This document shows, piece by piece, positions 24,348-33,084 of a stretch of DNA of 64,000 nucleotides. Source of the stretch: SIG701 sp045544955 (GTDB lineage Bacteria > Bacillota > Clostridia > Oscillospirales > CAG-272); contig JAZPZY010000041.1 in the NCBI GenBank assembly GCA_045544955.1, positions 9,048 to 73,047 on the forward strand. Reading direction: 5' to 3'. Under the pieces are notes generated by a model. That model searched no databases and was not told the DNA's origin. It saw only the letters and a program-made list of their open reading frames with translations. A program made the translations under genes and the position numbers. The first letter of the stretch is position 1; each line of letters opens with the position of its first letter.

Positions 24348-26027
24348 ATGAAGCACGGTCACATCTTTTCACAAATCGGACGGCGGGTCCTGCCGCTTTT
24401 GCTCCTTGCCGGCCTTTCGGCAGGAGTTCTTTTTGCTGCGGATCGCCTGTTCACACCGCCTGCGGATACGCCGGGTGCGACGCCCCCTTCGGTGACGGAT
24501 AACGTGCCGGATACGCCGGCCGTGCCGAATACGCCGGGAACGTCCGCGGCGGACGGCGGAGCGGAACCCACGGACCCCGTTCCCCCGGCAGACGTGACCC
24601 ACGCCCGGAAGGCGGCTTCCAAAGAGGATATTCTCCGCCTGTCGGCGAATATGGGATTTTCCGAAAATACCGTGATTACCGTGCCCGCGCTCGTGGCGGA
24701 CGGATTCCTCCGCTCGGACGAGTCCTATTCTGCCCGCACGTCTCTTATCGCACTGGCGGGAAAATTCGACTTTTTCCCAAAAGAATACGCCAAAACCAAG
24801 GAAACGGTGTACGATCTTTCCTTCGTCCGTCCCTCGGAGATGAGCGAGCCGGAGCCGGTGTATACCCCCCGTGAGGTGCTGCGTCCGGCCATTCAGCCGT
24901 ATATGGGATTCCTTCTTATGGACGACGGGACGGAAACCCGGCTGTATACGGGCGACGGGCTGTTTTTGTTCGCCTACCCTTCCGGGGAATATACGAGAGC
25001 CTTTGCTCGGGATAATACCGGTGCCGCCCTGTTTTATAAGGACGAGACGGTGGAGCGCCCCGTGAAGAAAGCGCTGACCGAACCCGCACCGGACGAACCC
25101 GCCCCTGCCGAGCCGGCAGCGGTGGAGATGGAAACGGTTTTGGAACGCGTGTACTACGCCGTCACCGATACGGGCTTTGCCAAAGCAGACTACGACGATA
25201 CCGTGGACGGACGGGGCGTGTATTTTGATTACCCGGCGTATTACGGCATCTCGGACAACGACCGCCGCCGGCTGGTGAAGAAGATCACCACGGTGGAGGA
25301 AAAACTGGACGGCACCGAAGAGATCACCGACTCCGTTTGGTGGGCTTTCGGCAACGCAAACGGTTGGCAGCTGACCAATTATTCGTTTACCGGTGCCTTT
25401 GATTATTCCGAAGGAATGGCGGCTGTGCTGAACGAAAAGGGACAGCACCTGTTTTTGTCGGAGTGGGGCTACTACGCCTTCAACCCTTTGAAAAACTATA
25501 ACTATTACGACCGCTTCGTGACGGAATACTATCTGCCGCCCCGGACGCGGGGCGAGGAATCCATCGGATTCTATTATTACGACCACGGCCTTGTGCGGGT
25601 ACGCCGGCAGGTGGTGGACTGGTATTCGCTGTACTATATGGAACCGGAGGATCTTCGCGTCACCATCGACGAGGATATCCTCATCGATAAAACGGGCAAA
25701 GAGTTCCCAGTGCCGGAGGGATACGACATCGTATCCTATTCCGATGGCATGATCCTCCTTCTGAAGGACGGAAAATACGGATTTATGGATCACACCGGTA
25801 CGTGGATCGCCCAGCCGATCTACGATTTCGCCCGCCCGTATTTTGAGGGACTTGCCGTTGTCGGATTTTCCGATGGCAGCCGGCTGATGCTGGATACGGA
25901 GGGGGATATCGTCATTCCTGCCGGGGTGTACGACCATATCTCTGATGCCTCCAGCGGCGTGATCACGGCGTATTCGGCCAAAACAGGCTGGGTGCTGTAT
26001 CATAAAATGGCAAAATTTGTGGGATAA
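24348..26027 (+). CDS. Membrane-anchored or secreted WG-repeat protein
   Basis: A 559-residue protein with an N-terminal membrane segment (RRVLPLLLLAGLSAGVLF, residues 13-30), a long Pro/Thr/Ala linker (about 31-90) and a WG-repeat region in the C-terminal half: EGMAAVLNEKGQHLF, GKYGFMDHTGTWIAQPIYDF and FEGLAVVGFSDGSRLML. WG repeats form beta-rich scaffolds of unknown role in many gut Firmicutes. Residues about 100-180 contain an SLH-like helical stretch (DILRLSANMGFSENTVIT), which is only suggestive. The start ATG 24348 follows CAGGAG. It lies between rlmH and mnmG with no obvious functional link. Confidence 0.75.
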   Translation: MKHGHIFSQIGRRVLPLLLLAGLSAGVLFAADRLFTPPADTPGATPPSVTDNVPDTPAVPNTPGTSAADGGAEPTDPVPPADVTHARKAASKEDILRLSANMGFSENTVITVPALVADGFLRSDESYSARTSLIALAGKFDFFPKEYAKTKETVYDLSFVRPSEMSEPEPVYTPREVLRPAIQPYMGFLLMDDGTETRLYTGDGLFLFAYPSGEYTRAFARDNTGAALFYKDETVERPVKKALTEPAPDEPAPAEPAAVEMETVLERVYYAVTDTGFAKADYDDTVDGRGVYFDYPAYYGISDNDRRRLVKKITTVEEKLDGTEEITDSVWWAFGNANGWQLTNYSFTGAFDYSEGMAAVLNEKGQHLFLSEWGYYAFNPLKNYNYYDRFVTEYYLPPRTRGEESIGFYYYDHGLVRVRRQVVDWYSLYYMEPEDLRVTIDEDILIDKTGKEFPVPEGYDIVSYSDGMILLLKDGKYGFMDHTGTWIAQPIYDFARPYFEGLAVVGFSDGSRLMLDTEGDIVIPAGVYDHISDASSGVITAYSAKTGWVLYHKMAKFVG

Positions 26028-26058
26028 TTCCCGTTCTAAAACTGATTTTGGAGTTTTT

Positions 26059-27936
26059 ATGTCCAACGTTATCGTAATCGGTGCGGGGCACGCAGGGTGC
26101 GAGGCCGCCCTTGCCGCCGCCCGTATGGGACTTACCGTATCCCTTTTCACCATGAGCCTGGACTCACTGGCCAATCTCCCCTGTAATCCCTCCATCGGCG
26201 GTACGGGAAAGGGGCACCTGGTCTACGAGATCGACGCCCTCGGCGGCGAAATGCCCCTGGCGGCCGACCGTGCCACCATCCAGTCCCGGATCCTCAATAC
26301 GGGCAAAGGGGCGGCGGTGCAGTCCAAGCGTGTCCAGGCGGATCGGATGCTCTACCATACCCATATGAAAAGGGCCATCGAGGCCGAGCCGCGGATCCTG
26401 TTGATTCAGGCGGAGGTCACTGCCATTCTTACCGAGGCTCTGCCCGACGGGCGGCGCATCGTCCGTGGCGTTACCGCCTCCCCCGGCGGCGATTTCTTTG
26501 CGGATGCGGTGATCATCGCCTCCGGCACGTACCTTGCCGGGCATACCCACGTGGGTGCGGTGCAGCGTGCCGCCGGACCGGACAACTCCCTGCCGGCGGA
26601 TTATCTTTCCCAGTCGCTTCGTGATGCGGGCATCCCGCTGCAGCGGTTCAAAACCGGCACGCCGCCCCGGATCCATCGGCGTTCCATTGACTTTGACGCC
26701 TTGGAGATCCAGCCCGGTGACGATATTATCGTGCCTTTTTCCCATAAAACGGATATGGATGCCATCAATAAGATCACCCAGATCCCCTGCCATATTACTT
26801 ATACCAACGCGGATACCCACCGGATCATCCACGAGAATCTGCATCTGTCGCCTCTCTATTCCGGACAGATCCACGGCACGGGCCCACGTTATTGCCCCTC
26901 CATTGAGGATAAGGTGGTCCGCTTTGCGGATAAGGAACGGCATCAGCTGTTCGTGGAGCCCATGGGGCTTTCCACGGACGAGATCTATCTGCAGGGATTT
27001 TCCTCCTCTCTGCCTGCCGAGGTGCAGTACAAAATGCTGCATTCTTTGAACGGATTTCACGAGGCGGAGATAATGCGGTACGCCTACGCCATCGAATACG
27101 ACTGCTGTGATCCCCGGTGCCTGTACGCCACTTTGGAAACGAAGCAGGTGGAGAATCTGTACGGCGCCGGTCAGTTCAACGGCTCCTCCGGCTACGAGGA
27201 GGCGGCGTGCCAGGGGCTTGTGGCCGGCATCAACGCCGCGTCGAAGATCATCGGTCTTCCGCCGCTTGTCCTGAACCGCTCTTCCTCTTACACCGGCGTG
27301 CTCATCGACGATCTGGTGACGAAGGGTACGGCCGAGCCGTACCGGATCATGACCTCCCGTTCCGAGTTCCGTCTGCTTTTACGACAGGACAACGCGGAGG
27401 ATCGGCTCATCGAATTCGGCCGGATCGCCGGCCTTGTCAGCGAGGATCGCTACCGGGCGTTTCAGGAACGGCGTGCCCGGATCGAGGCGGAAAAAGACCG
27501 CCTCTCCCATAAAAACGTAGGCCCCACCCCGGCGGTGAACGGGATGCTCACGGCGGCGGGATCCACGCCGCTGTCCTCCGGCGCTACCTTGGCCGATCTG
27601 ATCCGCCGTCCTCAGATTACGTACGAATGTACGAAAGACGTCGATCCCGACCGCCCGGTGCTGTCCTATCGGGATGCCCAGTCGGTGGAGATCGAGGTGA
27701 AATACGAGGGCTACGTCCGCCGCCAGAAGGATGCGGCCCGGCGAATGGAAAAAATGGACGATACGCCCCTGCCGGCGGATCTGGATTACGGAAAGATCCC
27801 AGGACTCCGGCTGGAGGCGGCACAGAAGCTCCAAAAGATACGCCCTTTGAGCCTTGGACAGGCGGAGCGTATCTCCGGCGTCAACCCGGCAGATATTACG
27901 GTACTGTATATCTGGCTCTCGCAAAAGAAAAAGTGA
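26059..27936 (+). CDS. mnmG: tRNA uridine-5-carboxymethylaminomethyl modification enzyme MnmG
   Basis: A 625-residue FAD enzyme that works with MnmE on tRNA U34. VIVIGAGHAGCEAALAAARMG at the N-terminus binds FAD; CNPSIGGTGKGHLVYEIDALGG (residues about 46-67) and GLVAGINAA near residue 392 are signatures, and the C-terminal helical domain ends at KIPGLRLEAAQKLQKIRPLSLGQA-type sequence. The start was set at ATG 26059 (MSNVIVIG), with TGGAG 6 bases upstream; the frame is open 14 codons further. rsmG follows, the classical gidA-gidB order. Confidence 0.96.
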   Translation: MSNVIVIGAGHAGCEAALAAARMGLTVSLFTMSLDSLANLPCNPSIGGTGKGHLVYEIDALGGEMPLAADRATIQSRILNTGKGAAVQSKRVQADRMLYHTHMKRAIEAEPRILLIQAEVTAILTEALPDGRRIVRGVTASPGGDFFADAVIIASGTYLAGHTHVGAVQRAAGPDNSLPADYLSQSLRDAGIPLQRFKTGTPPRIHRRSIDFDALEIQPGDDIIVPFSHKTDMDAINKITQIPCHITYTNADTHRIIHENLHLSPLYSGQIHGTGPRYCPSIEDKVVRFADKERHQLFVEPMGLSTDEIYLQGFSSSLPAEVQYKMLHSLNGFHEAEIMRYAYAIEYDCCDPRCLYATLETKQVENLYGAGQFNGSSGYEEAACQGLVAGINAASKIIGLPPLVLNRSSSYTGVLIDDLVTKGTAEPYRIMTSRSEFRLLLRQDNAEDRLIEFGRIAGLVSEDRYRAFQERRARIEAEKDRLSHKNVGPTPAVNGMLTAAGSTPLSSGATLADLIRRPQITYECTKDVDPDRPVLSYRDAQSVEIEVKYEGYVRRQKDAARRMEKMDDTPLPADLDYGKIPGLRLEAAQKLQKIRPLSLGQAERISGVNPADITVLYIWLSQKKK

Positions 27937-28010
27937 CCGGGAGAGAGAAGATCCTCCTGAACTCCCAAATAAGTAAACAGATCCATTGCCATAAAAGTTT
28001 TTGAAGGGGT

Positions 28011-28042
28011 GCAGGGGAACTTTTTGCAAAAAGTTCCCCTGC
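28011..28042. repeat. Type-A' palindromic repeat before rsmG
   Basis: A 32-bp perfect palindrome with arms GCAGGGGAAC and centre TTTTTGCAAAAA, preceded by AAAAGTTTTTGAAGGGGT. It ends 11 bases before the rsmG start. It is a half-unit of the composite repeat. Confidence 0.85.
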
Positions 28043-28053
28043 AATCAATTATT

Positions 28054-28776
28054 ATGCTAAATAAAATCGCATCCCATCCGCTTTTGCCGGAACGCTTCCG
28101 ACAGGACACCGATCTGCCCGGACGGCTCGCCGTCATCGCGGAGAGCCTTATGGAAACGAACAAGAAATTCAATCTCACCGCCATTACCGATCCGGACGGG
28201 ATCGTGGCAAAGCATATTATGGACTCTCTTGTTGCTGCCGAAGCGGTGGCGGAGGCGGCCGGAGAGGGAAAAACGACGCTCCTGGACGTGGGCAGCGGTG
28301 CGGGCTTTCCTTCCATGCCCATTGCCGCCGCACTGCCGGGCGTTTCGGTGACGGCACTGGACAGCACCGCCAAAAAATGCAATTACATGAACGAGACGGC
28401 GGCCGCCGCCGGCATCGGCAACTTTACCGCTTTGTGCGGCCGTGCGGAGGAGATCGCCCAGGCGGCGGATAAGCGGGAATCGTTTGATTTTGCCACCGCC
28501 CGTGCGGTAGCCAATCTGCCCGTGCTTTTGGAGCTGTGCCTGCCCTTTGTGAAGGTAGGCGGCGTGTTTTTCGCTCTGAAGGGCAGTCACGCTCCCGAGG
28601 AGATCGCCGCTTCCAAAAAGGCGCTGGAAAAACTGGGCGGCGTTCTGGAGAGCGTTTTTGAATACCGGATTCCCGGAGACGACGCCCCCCGGTATCTTCT
28701 CACGATCCGTAAAACGGCGCCAACGCCGATGGCGTATCCCCGGCACTATTCGCAGATCGCGAAAAAGCCCCTGTAA
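28054..28776 (+). CDS. rsmG: 16S rRNA (guanine527-N7)-methyltransferase RsmG
   Basis: A 240-residue methyltransferase (GidB family). NLTAITDPDGIVAKHIMDSL near residue 47 and LLDVGSGAGFPSMPIA near residue 78 (SAM-binding motif I) are family signatures, as is FATARAVANLPVLLELCLPF near residue 148. The start is ATG 28054 by family length. No Shine-Dalgarno sequence is present; the palindromic repeat ends 11 bases upstream. A short GCCCC/GGGGC hairpin overlaps the stop and may terminate. Confidence 0.95.
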   Translation: MLNKIASHPLLPERFRQDTDLPGRLAVIAESLMETNKKFNLTAITDPDGIVAKHIMDSLVAAEAVAEAAGEGKTTLLDVGSGAGFPSMPIAAALPGVSVTALDSTAKKCNYMNETAAAAGIGNFTALCGRAEEIAQAADKRESFDFATARAVANLPVLLELCLPFVKVGGVFFALKGSHAPEEIAASKKALEKLGGVLESVFEYRIPGDDAPRYLLTIRKTAPTPMAYPRHYSQIAKKPL

Positions 28777-28811
28777 AGGGGCGAGCTTTATAAAAGTTTG
28801 TGCATCCCTTC

Positions 28812-28840
28812 TTTACAAAAAACTGTGCATCGTGTATAAT
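28812..28840 (+). promoter_or_regulatory. Promoter of SBP lipoprotein 28897
   Basis: TTTACA (28812-28817), 17-bp spacer, TATAAT (28835-28840). It is the first of a series of nearly identical TTTACA/TATAAT promoters in the array. Confidence 0.85.
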
Positions 28841-28896
28841 ATATCCGTAAGTCTGTATCCCGGATTTTAACAATCAATACAAGAAAGGATTTCAGT

Positions 28897-30357
28897 ATGC
28901 GTATTATATCTATGCTTATGGTTCTTGCCATGCTTCTCAGCTTTGCGGCATGCGTGAAGAATCCCGACACCCCCGATACCACCGATCCGGCAGATGCCAC
29001 CACCGCACCGGCGGAGACAACGGCACCCCCTGAGGATCTTTCCGACAATCTGCCCGAGGAGACGTTCAACAATCAGGAGATACTCATTTGGGAAGGACAC
29101 AACGAGCACAGCTCGTATTTTAATCCCGATCCGGAAGCGGAGGGCGACGTGGTAAGCGAAGCCGCCTTGAAACGAAACAGCAACGTGGAAGAACGCTTTG
29201 ACGTTGTGTTCAAGTGGATGGTTGGCGATACGGGCGCGGACCTGTACACCCGTAACGATCAGCTGAGAAACGGCATTCTTGCCGGTGACCGGCTGGATAT
29301 CGTGGACAATGCCGCCACGTATCTCGGTCCCTATATGGTAGCCGGCTGCTTCCTCAATCTGGCAGACAACGAGATTCTGGATTTCTCCCGCCCCTGGTAT
29401 TTCGACTACGTGATCGATAACCTCCGCATCAACGACCGTCTGTACGCCACCTCCGGCTGGTACGACTTCAATACGGTCAGACAGACCTCCATTTTCTTCT
29501 TCAATATAGAGATGGCAGAGAATAATCAGGTCGGCGATCTGTATCAGATGGTATACGACGGCAAGTGGACGTACGACAAGATGATGGAGATTGCGGAATC
29601 CGTCGGCGCCGATATGAACAACGACGGCGTGTATAACGACGATGACCGTTACGGCCTTGCCGGTATGCAGGATCAGTGGTTCCAGCAGGTATATACTACC
29701 GGCTATTCCTTTGTGACTACTAACGAGGACGGTACGCTGACCGTTTCCGGTATTGACGACCGCCTTATCCACGCCTTTGATACCGTACGGAAGATTTTTG
29801 ATTCCACCTGGTATCAGAGCTTCTACACTTACGGTGAGGCCCGCCGCCCCAACGAGGACCTTTATAACGCGTTCAACAACGGACGCCTTCTGTTCTACAT
29901 GGGCCTGCTGATGAATACCGCCAATCCGATCATGCGTGACGGCGGTAAGTTCGGCCTTCTGCCTACGCCGAAATTCTATGAAGAGAATGAGTACGGCTCC
30001 GCCGCGCTGCCGTACGTTTCCTGCATCCCGATCACCACGGAAAATGCACGTACCTCCTCCATCATTCTGGAGGCACTGCATGCAGAAACGTACAAAGAGA
30101 TGCGTCCTGCCTTCTTCGACGTGGCACTGTCCTATAAGTACGTGAACGACGCCACGTCCCGTGAAATGCTGGATATCGCTATGGATAATCTGTACTGCGA
30201 TTTCGGTTATATGTACATGGATACCGGATTCGGCCGTGAAATTCCCATGACGCTGACCCGGGCAACCAACCTTTCCTCCTGGATGGCAACCCATACGGCT
30301 GCCACCAACGCGGGTCTGAAAGCCCTGGTGGATCAGATCATGGAACTGCCGGAATAA
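28897..30357 (+). CDS. Substrate-binding lipoprotein, array member 1
   Basis: A 486-residue lipoprotein: signal MRIISMLMVLAMLLSFAAC with Cys19, a Thr/Ala/Pro/Glu linker to about residue 45, then a bilobal binding-protein-like domain. DMNNDGVYNDDD near residue 243 is a calcium-type loop; SYKYVNDATSREMLDIA and the C-terminal LVDQIMELPE are shared with most array members. It presumably displays a ligand-binding domain outside the cell for an ABC transporter, though none is encoded here. AAAGGA precedes the ATG, it has its own promoter, and a terminator follows, so it is monocistronic. Confidence 0.82.
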   Translation: MRIISMLMVLAMLLSFAACVKNPDTPDTTDPADATTAPAETTAPPEDLSDNLPEETFNNQEILIWEGHNEHSSYFNPDPEAEGDVVSEAALKRNSNVEERFDVVFKWMVGDTGADLYTRNDQLRNGILAGDRLDIVDNAATYLGPYMVAGCFLNLADNEILDFSRPWYFDYVIDNLRINDRLYATSGWYDFNTVRQTSIFFFNIEMAENNQVGDLYQMVYDGKWTYDKMMEIAESVGADMNNDGVYNDDDRYGLAGMQDQWFQQVYTTGYSFVTTNEDGTLTVSGIDDRLIHAFDTVRKIFDSTWYQSFYTYGEARRPNEDLYNAFNNGRLLFYMGLLMNTANPIMRDGGKFGLLPTPKFYEENEYGSAALPYVSCIPITTENARTSSIILEALHAETYKEMRPAFFDVALSYKYVNDATSREMLDIAMDNLYCDFGYMYMDTGFGREIPMTLTRATNLSSWMATHTAATNAGLKALVDQIMELPE

Positions 30358-30381
30358 AACCTTTAACCTGAATAACAAAAA

Positions 30382-30417
30382 CCCCCCGTGCACCGATCCG
30401 GTGTACGGGCGGTTTTT
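30382..30417 (+). terminator. Terminator of array member 1 (type-B hairpin)
   Basis: CCCCCCGTGCACC/GGTGTACGGGCGG arms with a GATCC-type loop, followed by TTTTTG. It is preceded by ACCTTTAACCTGAATAACAAAA, the spacer seen in the composite repeats. Confidence 0.85.
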
Positions 30418-30484
30418 GTTTCCGAAATGGCCGATTTTGTTGAAGAAGTTTTTGGAGAATTGTTCAAAAAAATGAAAAAATCTA

Positions 30485-30514
30485 TTTACAAGACGCACCC
30501 GGGTGTTGTATAAT
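30485..30514 (+). promoter_or_regulatory. Promoter of the anchored protein/SBP pair, with candidate operators
   Basis: TTTACA (30485-30490), 18-bp spacer containing the palindrome CACCCGGGTG, TATAAT (30509-30514). Six bases downstream lies an imperfect dyad GTGGCAA...TTGCAC (30521-30537), at the expected start of transcription. Confidence 0.75.
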
Positions 30515-30567
30515 ACAAATGTGGCAACATATTGCACAAATATTTACGGAAAAGAGGAGTGAATCTT

Positions 30568-31233
30568 ATGAAAAAAGTACTTACGCTGGCGATGGTTGTC
30601 CTGCTGCTCACCTGTGCCGCACTGCCGGTGTTTGCTCTTCCGGACGTGCTGGAGGACGTGTTTGACACGATGCCTGCCGATTTCAAGGATCCCACCGTGA
30701 TTGCACTGGGCGATCATTGGGTGGACGGTGCCACCAACGCACGGCACGGCGTGAAAGGTGAGTTTGATTACATCTATCTGAAGGAAGACGGCAAGGGCGA
30801 CTTTGTTGTAGAATTCGAGGTGGAAGAAAAGGGCGTGTACGATTTCGGTTTTACGCTGATGGGATATAAGAACAGCGTACTCCGTGCTACCAACGTACAG
30901 GTGGATGACGGTGACGTATACCGTATCGAATATAAATACGCGAACGAGCACGAGAACCGTCCGCACTATTTCTACGGTATGACAGAGACGCTGGAGGCCG
31001 GCACCCATAAAATGATCTTCTCCCTGCCGGAGGATTTTGACGACTCTCAGGTGAAGACCGTATACATTCAGGATTTCTTCTACGTATACGAGCCGATCGC
31101 CGTAGAAACTACCACTGCTGCTGCCGCTGCCGCTGAGCCTGCCGCTCCCGCTACCTTTGACCTTGGAATCATGGCTATTGCCGCCGCGGCCGCTTCTCTT
31201 TCTGCCGCTGTGGTGCTGAAAAAGAGAAAATAA
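30568..31233 (+). CDS. Secreted protein with C-terminal membrane anchor
   Basis: A 221-residue protein with a Sec signal peptide (MKKVLTLAMVVLLLTCAALPVFA), a central beta-rich domain of about 130 residues (residues 45-170) reminiscent of carbohydrate-binding jelly-roll modules but not identifiable, an Ala/Thr/Pro stalk (ETTTAAAAAAEPAAPA), and a C-terminal hydrophobic segment followed by KKRK. This is the layout of a surface-anchored protein, but there is no LPxTG sortase motif. ATG 30568 follows AGAGGAG. It shares a transcript with the SBP lipoprotein 58 bases downstream, so it may be a surface partner of that protein. Confidence 0.7.
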   Translation: MKKVLTLAMVVLLLTCAALPVFALPDVLEDVFDTMPADFKDPTVIALGDHWVDGATNARHGVKGEFDYIYLKEDGKGDFVVEFEVEEKGVYDFGFTLMGYKNSVLRATNVQVDDGDVYRIEYKYANEHENRPHYFYGMTETLEAGTHKMIFSLPEDFDDSQVKTVYIQDFFYVYEPIAVETTTAAAAAAEPAAPATFDLGIMAIAAAAASLSAAVVLKKRK

Positions 31234-31291
31234 GAGGACCGTTTCCACGCGGAAATACCTGCATATTTTATTTTGTAAAGTGAGGGGAATT

Positions 31292-32767
31292 ATGCGATAT
31301 TTATCACTGTTTATGGTTCTTGCCATGCTTTTGAGCTTTGCGGCGTGCGTGAAGGAACCTGATCCGGCAGAAACTACCGCTTCCGCTGATACTACCACGG
31401 CACCGGCTGAGTCCACGGCACCGGAAGTGGATCTGTCTGACAGCCTGCCGGCGGAAACCTTCGACGGGGAAGAGATCCTCATCTGGACTGGCGGATACGA
31501 TCAGTATTTTGCCTCCTATGAAGACACCACCGACGTAGTATACGAAGCCGTGCACGAGCGCAACAACGCCGTGCAGGATCGCTTTGGCGTGGTTCTGAAG
31601 TATATGTACACGCCGGAGGATGCCGGCCGTGCGTGGGGCGATTACAAGCTCATGTCCCAGTCCATCCGTGCCGGCGACGAGATCGACCTGGTAGCGGGCG
31701 GCGTGTCCTACATCGTGCCCTGGGCACTGGAGGGTGCATATCTCAACATGGCAGAGAACGAGTATCTGGACTTCTCCCGTCCCTGGTGGGCAGATTACGT
31801 AAATGATACCATCGAGATCAACGAGCGTCTGTACGCCGTATCCGGCTGGTTCGATTTTGGTACCATCGTGCGAAGCAGTGCTATGTTCTTCAATACGGAG
31901 ATGGCGGCGGACCACGACGTGGGCGATATTTATCAGATCGTGCGTGACGGCAAGTGGACCTACGACAAACTGGCGGAGATCTCCGAGAAAGTATCCGACG
32001 ACGTGAACAATGACGGCGTGTACGACGGTGCGGACCGCTACGGCTTCGCCTCCAAAAAGGATACCTGGAACTGGCAGATCTACACCTGCGGTTATAAGTT
32101 CGTACAGAATAACGGGGACGGCACCTACACCATGACCGGCCTCAGCGAAGATATCGTGGATGCGTTCAATACGGTGCGTCCCATTATCCGCGGCGACAAG
32201 AACTGGTACCGCAGCTATTACACCCACAACGACGGTATCGGCTTCAATGCGGACCGTAAGGCCGAGTGTTTCCAAAAGTTCGGCAGCAAGGAGATTTTGT
32301 TCCTCCTTCTGGAGATCAGCTACGCTTCTTCTGAAGAGCTCCGCAACATCGGCACCTACGGCATCATTCCCGTGCCGAAGTTCTCCGAGGAGCAGGAGTT
32401 TTACGGCACGCCCTGCGGACCCAATGCAAGTGCTGTTCCCACCACCACCGGCGACGCACGCATTACGTCCATCATTCTGGAAGCACTGAACGCGGAAACC
32501 TACCGCACGGTGCGTCCGGCATACTACGAAGTGGCCATGTCCTATAAGTACGTAAACGATCCGGAATCCGCCGAGATGATGGATTACGTATTTGAGAAGA
32601 TATACTGCGACTTTGTATACACCTGGATGGATTCCGGCCTGGGCCGCGATCTTCTGCAAACGGTAAACGAAACGGACAACATCGCATCCCATATCGAGTC
32701 GCTGGAGACTTCCTGCAACGCCAAGATCAAGACGATCGTTGATAAGATCATGGCTCTGCCCGAATAA
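31292..32767 (+). CDS. Substrate-binding lipoprotein, array member 2
   Basis: A 491-residue lipoprotein with signal MRYLSLFMVLAMLLSFAAC (Cys19), a Thr/Ala/Glu linker, and the binding-protein domain. The calcium-type loop is DVNNDGVYDGAD near residue 245. It is the most divergent of the long-array members: the middle uses KKDTWNWQIYTCGYKFV and the C-terminus is IKTIVDKIMALPE. ATG 31292 is chosen because GAGGGG lies 7 bases upstream; a GTG 12 bases earlier overlaps it. There is no separate promoter in the 58-base gap, so it is expressed with the anchored protein. Confidence 0.82.
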   Translation: MRYLSLFMVLAMLLSFAACVKEPDPAETTASADTTTAPAESTAPEVDLSDSLPAETFDGEEILIWTGGYDQYFASYEDTTDVVYEAVHERNNAVQDRFGVVLKYMYTPEDAGRAWGDYKLMSQSIRAGDEIDLVAGGVSYIVPWALEGAYLNMAENEYLDFSRPWWADYVNDTIEINERLYAVSGWFDFGTIVRSSAMFFNTEMAADHDVGDIYQIVRDGKWTYDKLAEISEKVSDDVNNDGVYDGADRYGFASKKDTWNWQIYTCGYKFVQNNGDGTYTMTGLSEDIVDAFNTVRPIIRGDKNWYRSYYTHNDGIGFNADRKAECFQKFGSKEILFLLLEISYASSEELRNIGTYGIIPVPKFSEEQEFYGTPCGPNASAVPTTTGDARITSIILEALNAETYRTVRPAYYEVAMSYKYVNDPESAEMMDYVFEKIYCDFVYTWMDSGLGRDLLQTVNETDNIASHIESLETSCNAKIKTIVDKIMALPE

Positions 32768-32768
32768 C

Positions 32769-32791
32769 CGAGTTTGCCGCAGGCAAACTCG
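32769..32791. repeat. GAGTTTGCC palindrome after array member 2
   Basis: CGAGTTTGCC/GGCAAACTCG with a 3-base loop, starting 1 base after the stop codon. The gap 32768-33084 holds this palindrome, a terminator and a promoter, and no gene. Confidence 0.75.
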
Positions 32792-32829
32792 CGCGAACGC
32801 GGAAAAACCTTTATGCTAAAGGAAAACCA

Positions 32830-32865
32830 CCGCCCGTGCACCGATCCGGTGTACGGGCGGTTTTT
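32830..32865 (+). terminator. Terminator (type-B hairpin)
   Basis: CCGCCCGTGCACC/GGTGTACGGGCGG, 13-bp stem with one mismatch and a 5-base loop, followed by TTTTTG. The arms are nearly identical to the hairpin at 30382. Confidence 0.88.
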
Positions 32866-32980
32866 GTGCCGGATGCACTGCGAGTTCCGGTTTAACTTGA
32901 TTTTTGCACAAAAAAAGGGTGCGGATATTGTCAAAAAGCACCCAGGTATTGGTGAAAACGCACATTTTTTTCGCGTCCTC

Positions 32981-33029
32981 TTTACAAACCCATGGGTTTC
33001 GTGTATAATATGAATGTGTAAATATTCAC
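32981..33029 (+). promoter_or_regulatory. Promoter of array member 3 with spacer palindrome and +1 dyad
   Basis: TTTACA (32981-32986), 17-bp spacer, TATAAT (33004-33009). The spacer holds the 14-bp perfect palindrome AAACCCATGGGTTT (32986-32999). GTGTAAATATTCAC (33016-33029), a near-palindrome, begins 6 bases after the -10. Confidence 0.8.
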
Positions 33030-33084
33030 TCCGTTTGTGTAAATGAGCACAGACGGGTATCCGTAAGGAAGAAAGGAAAAAAGT

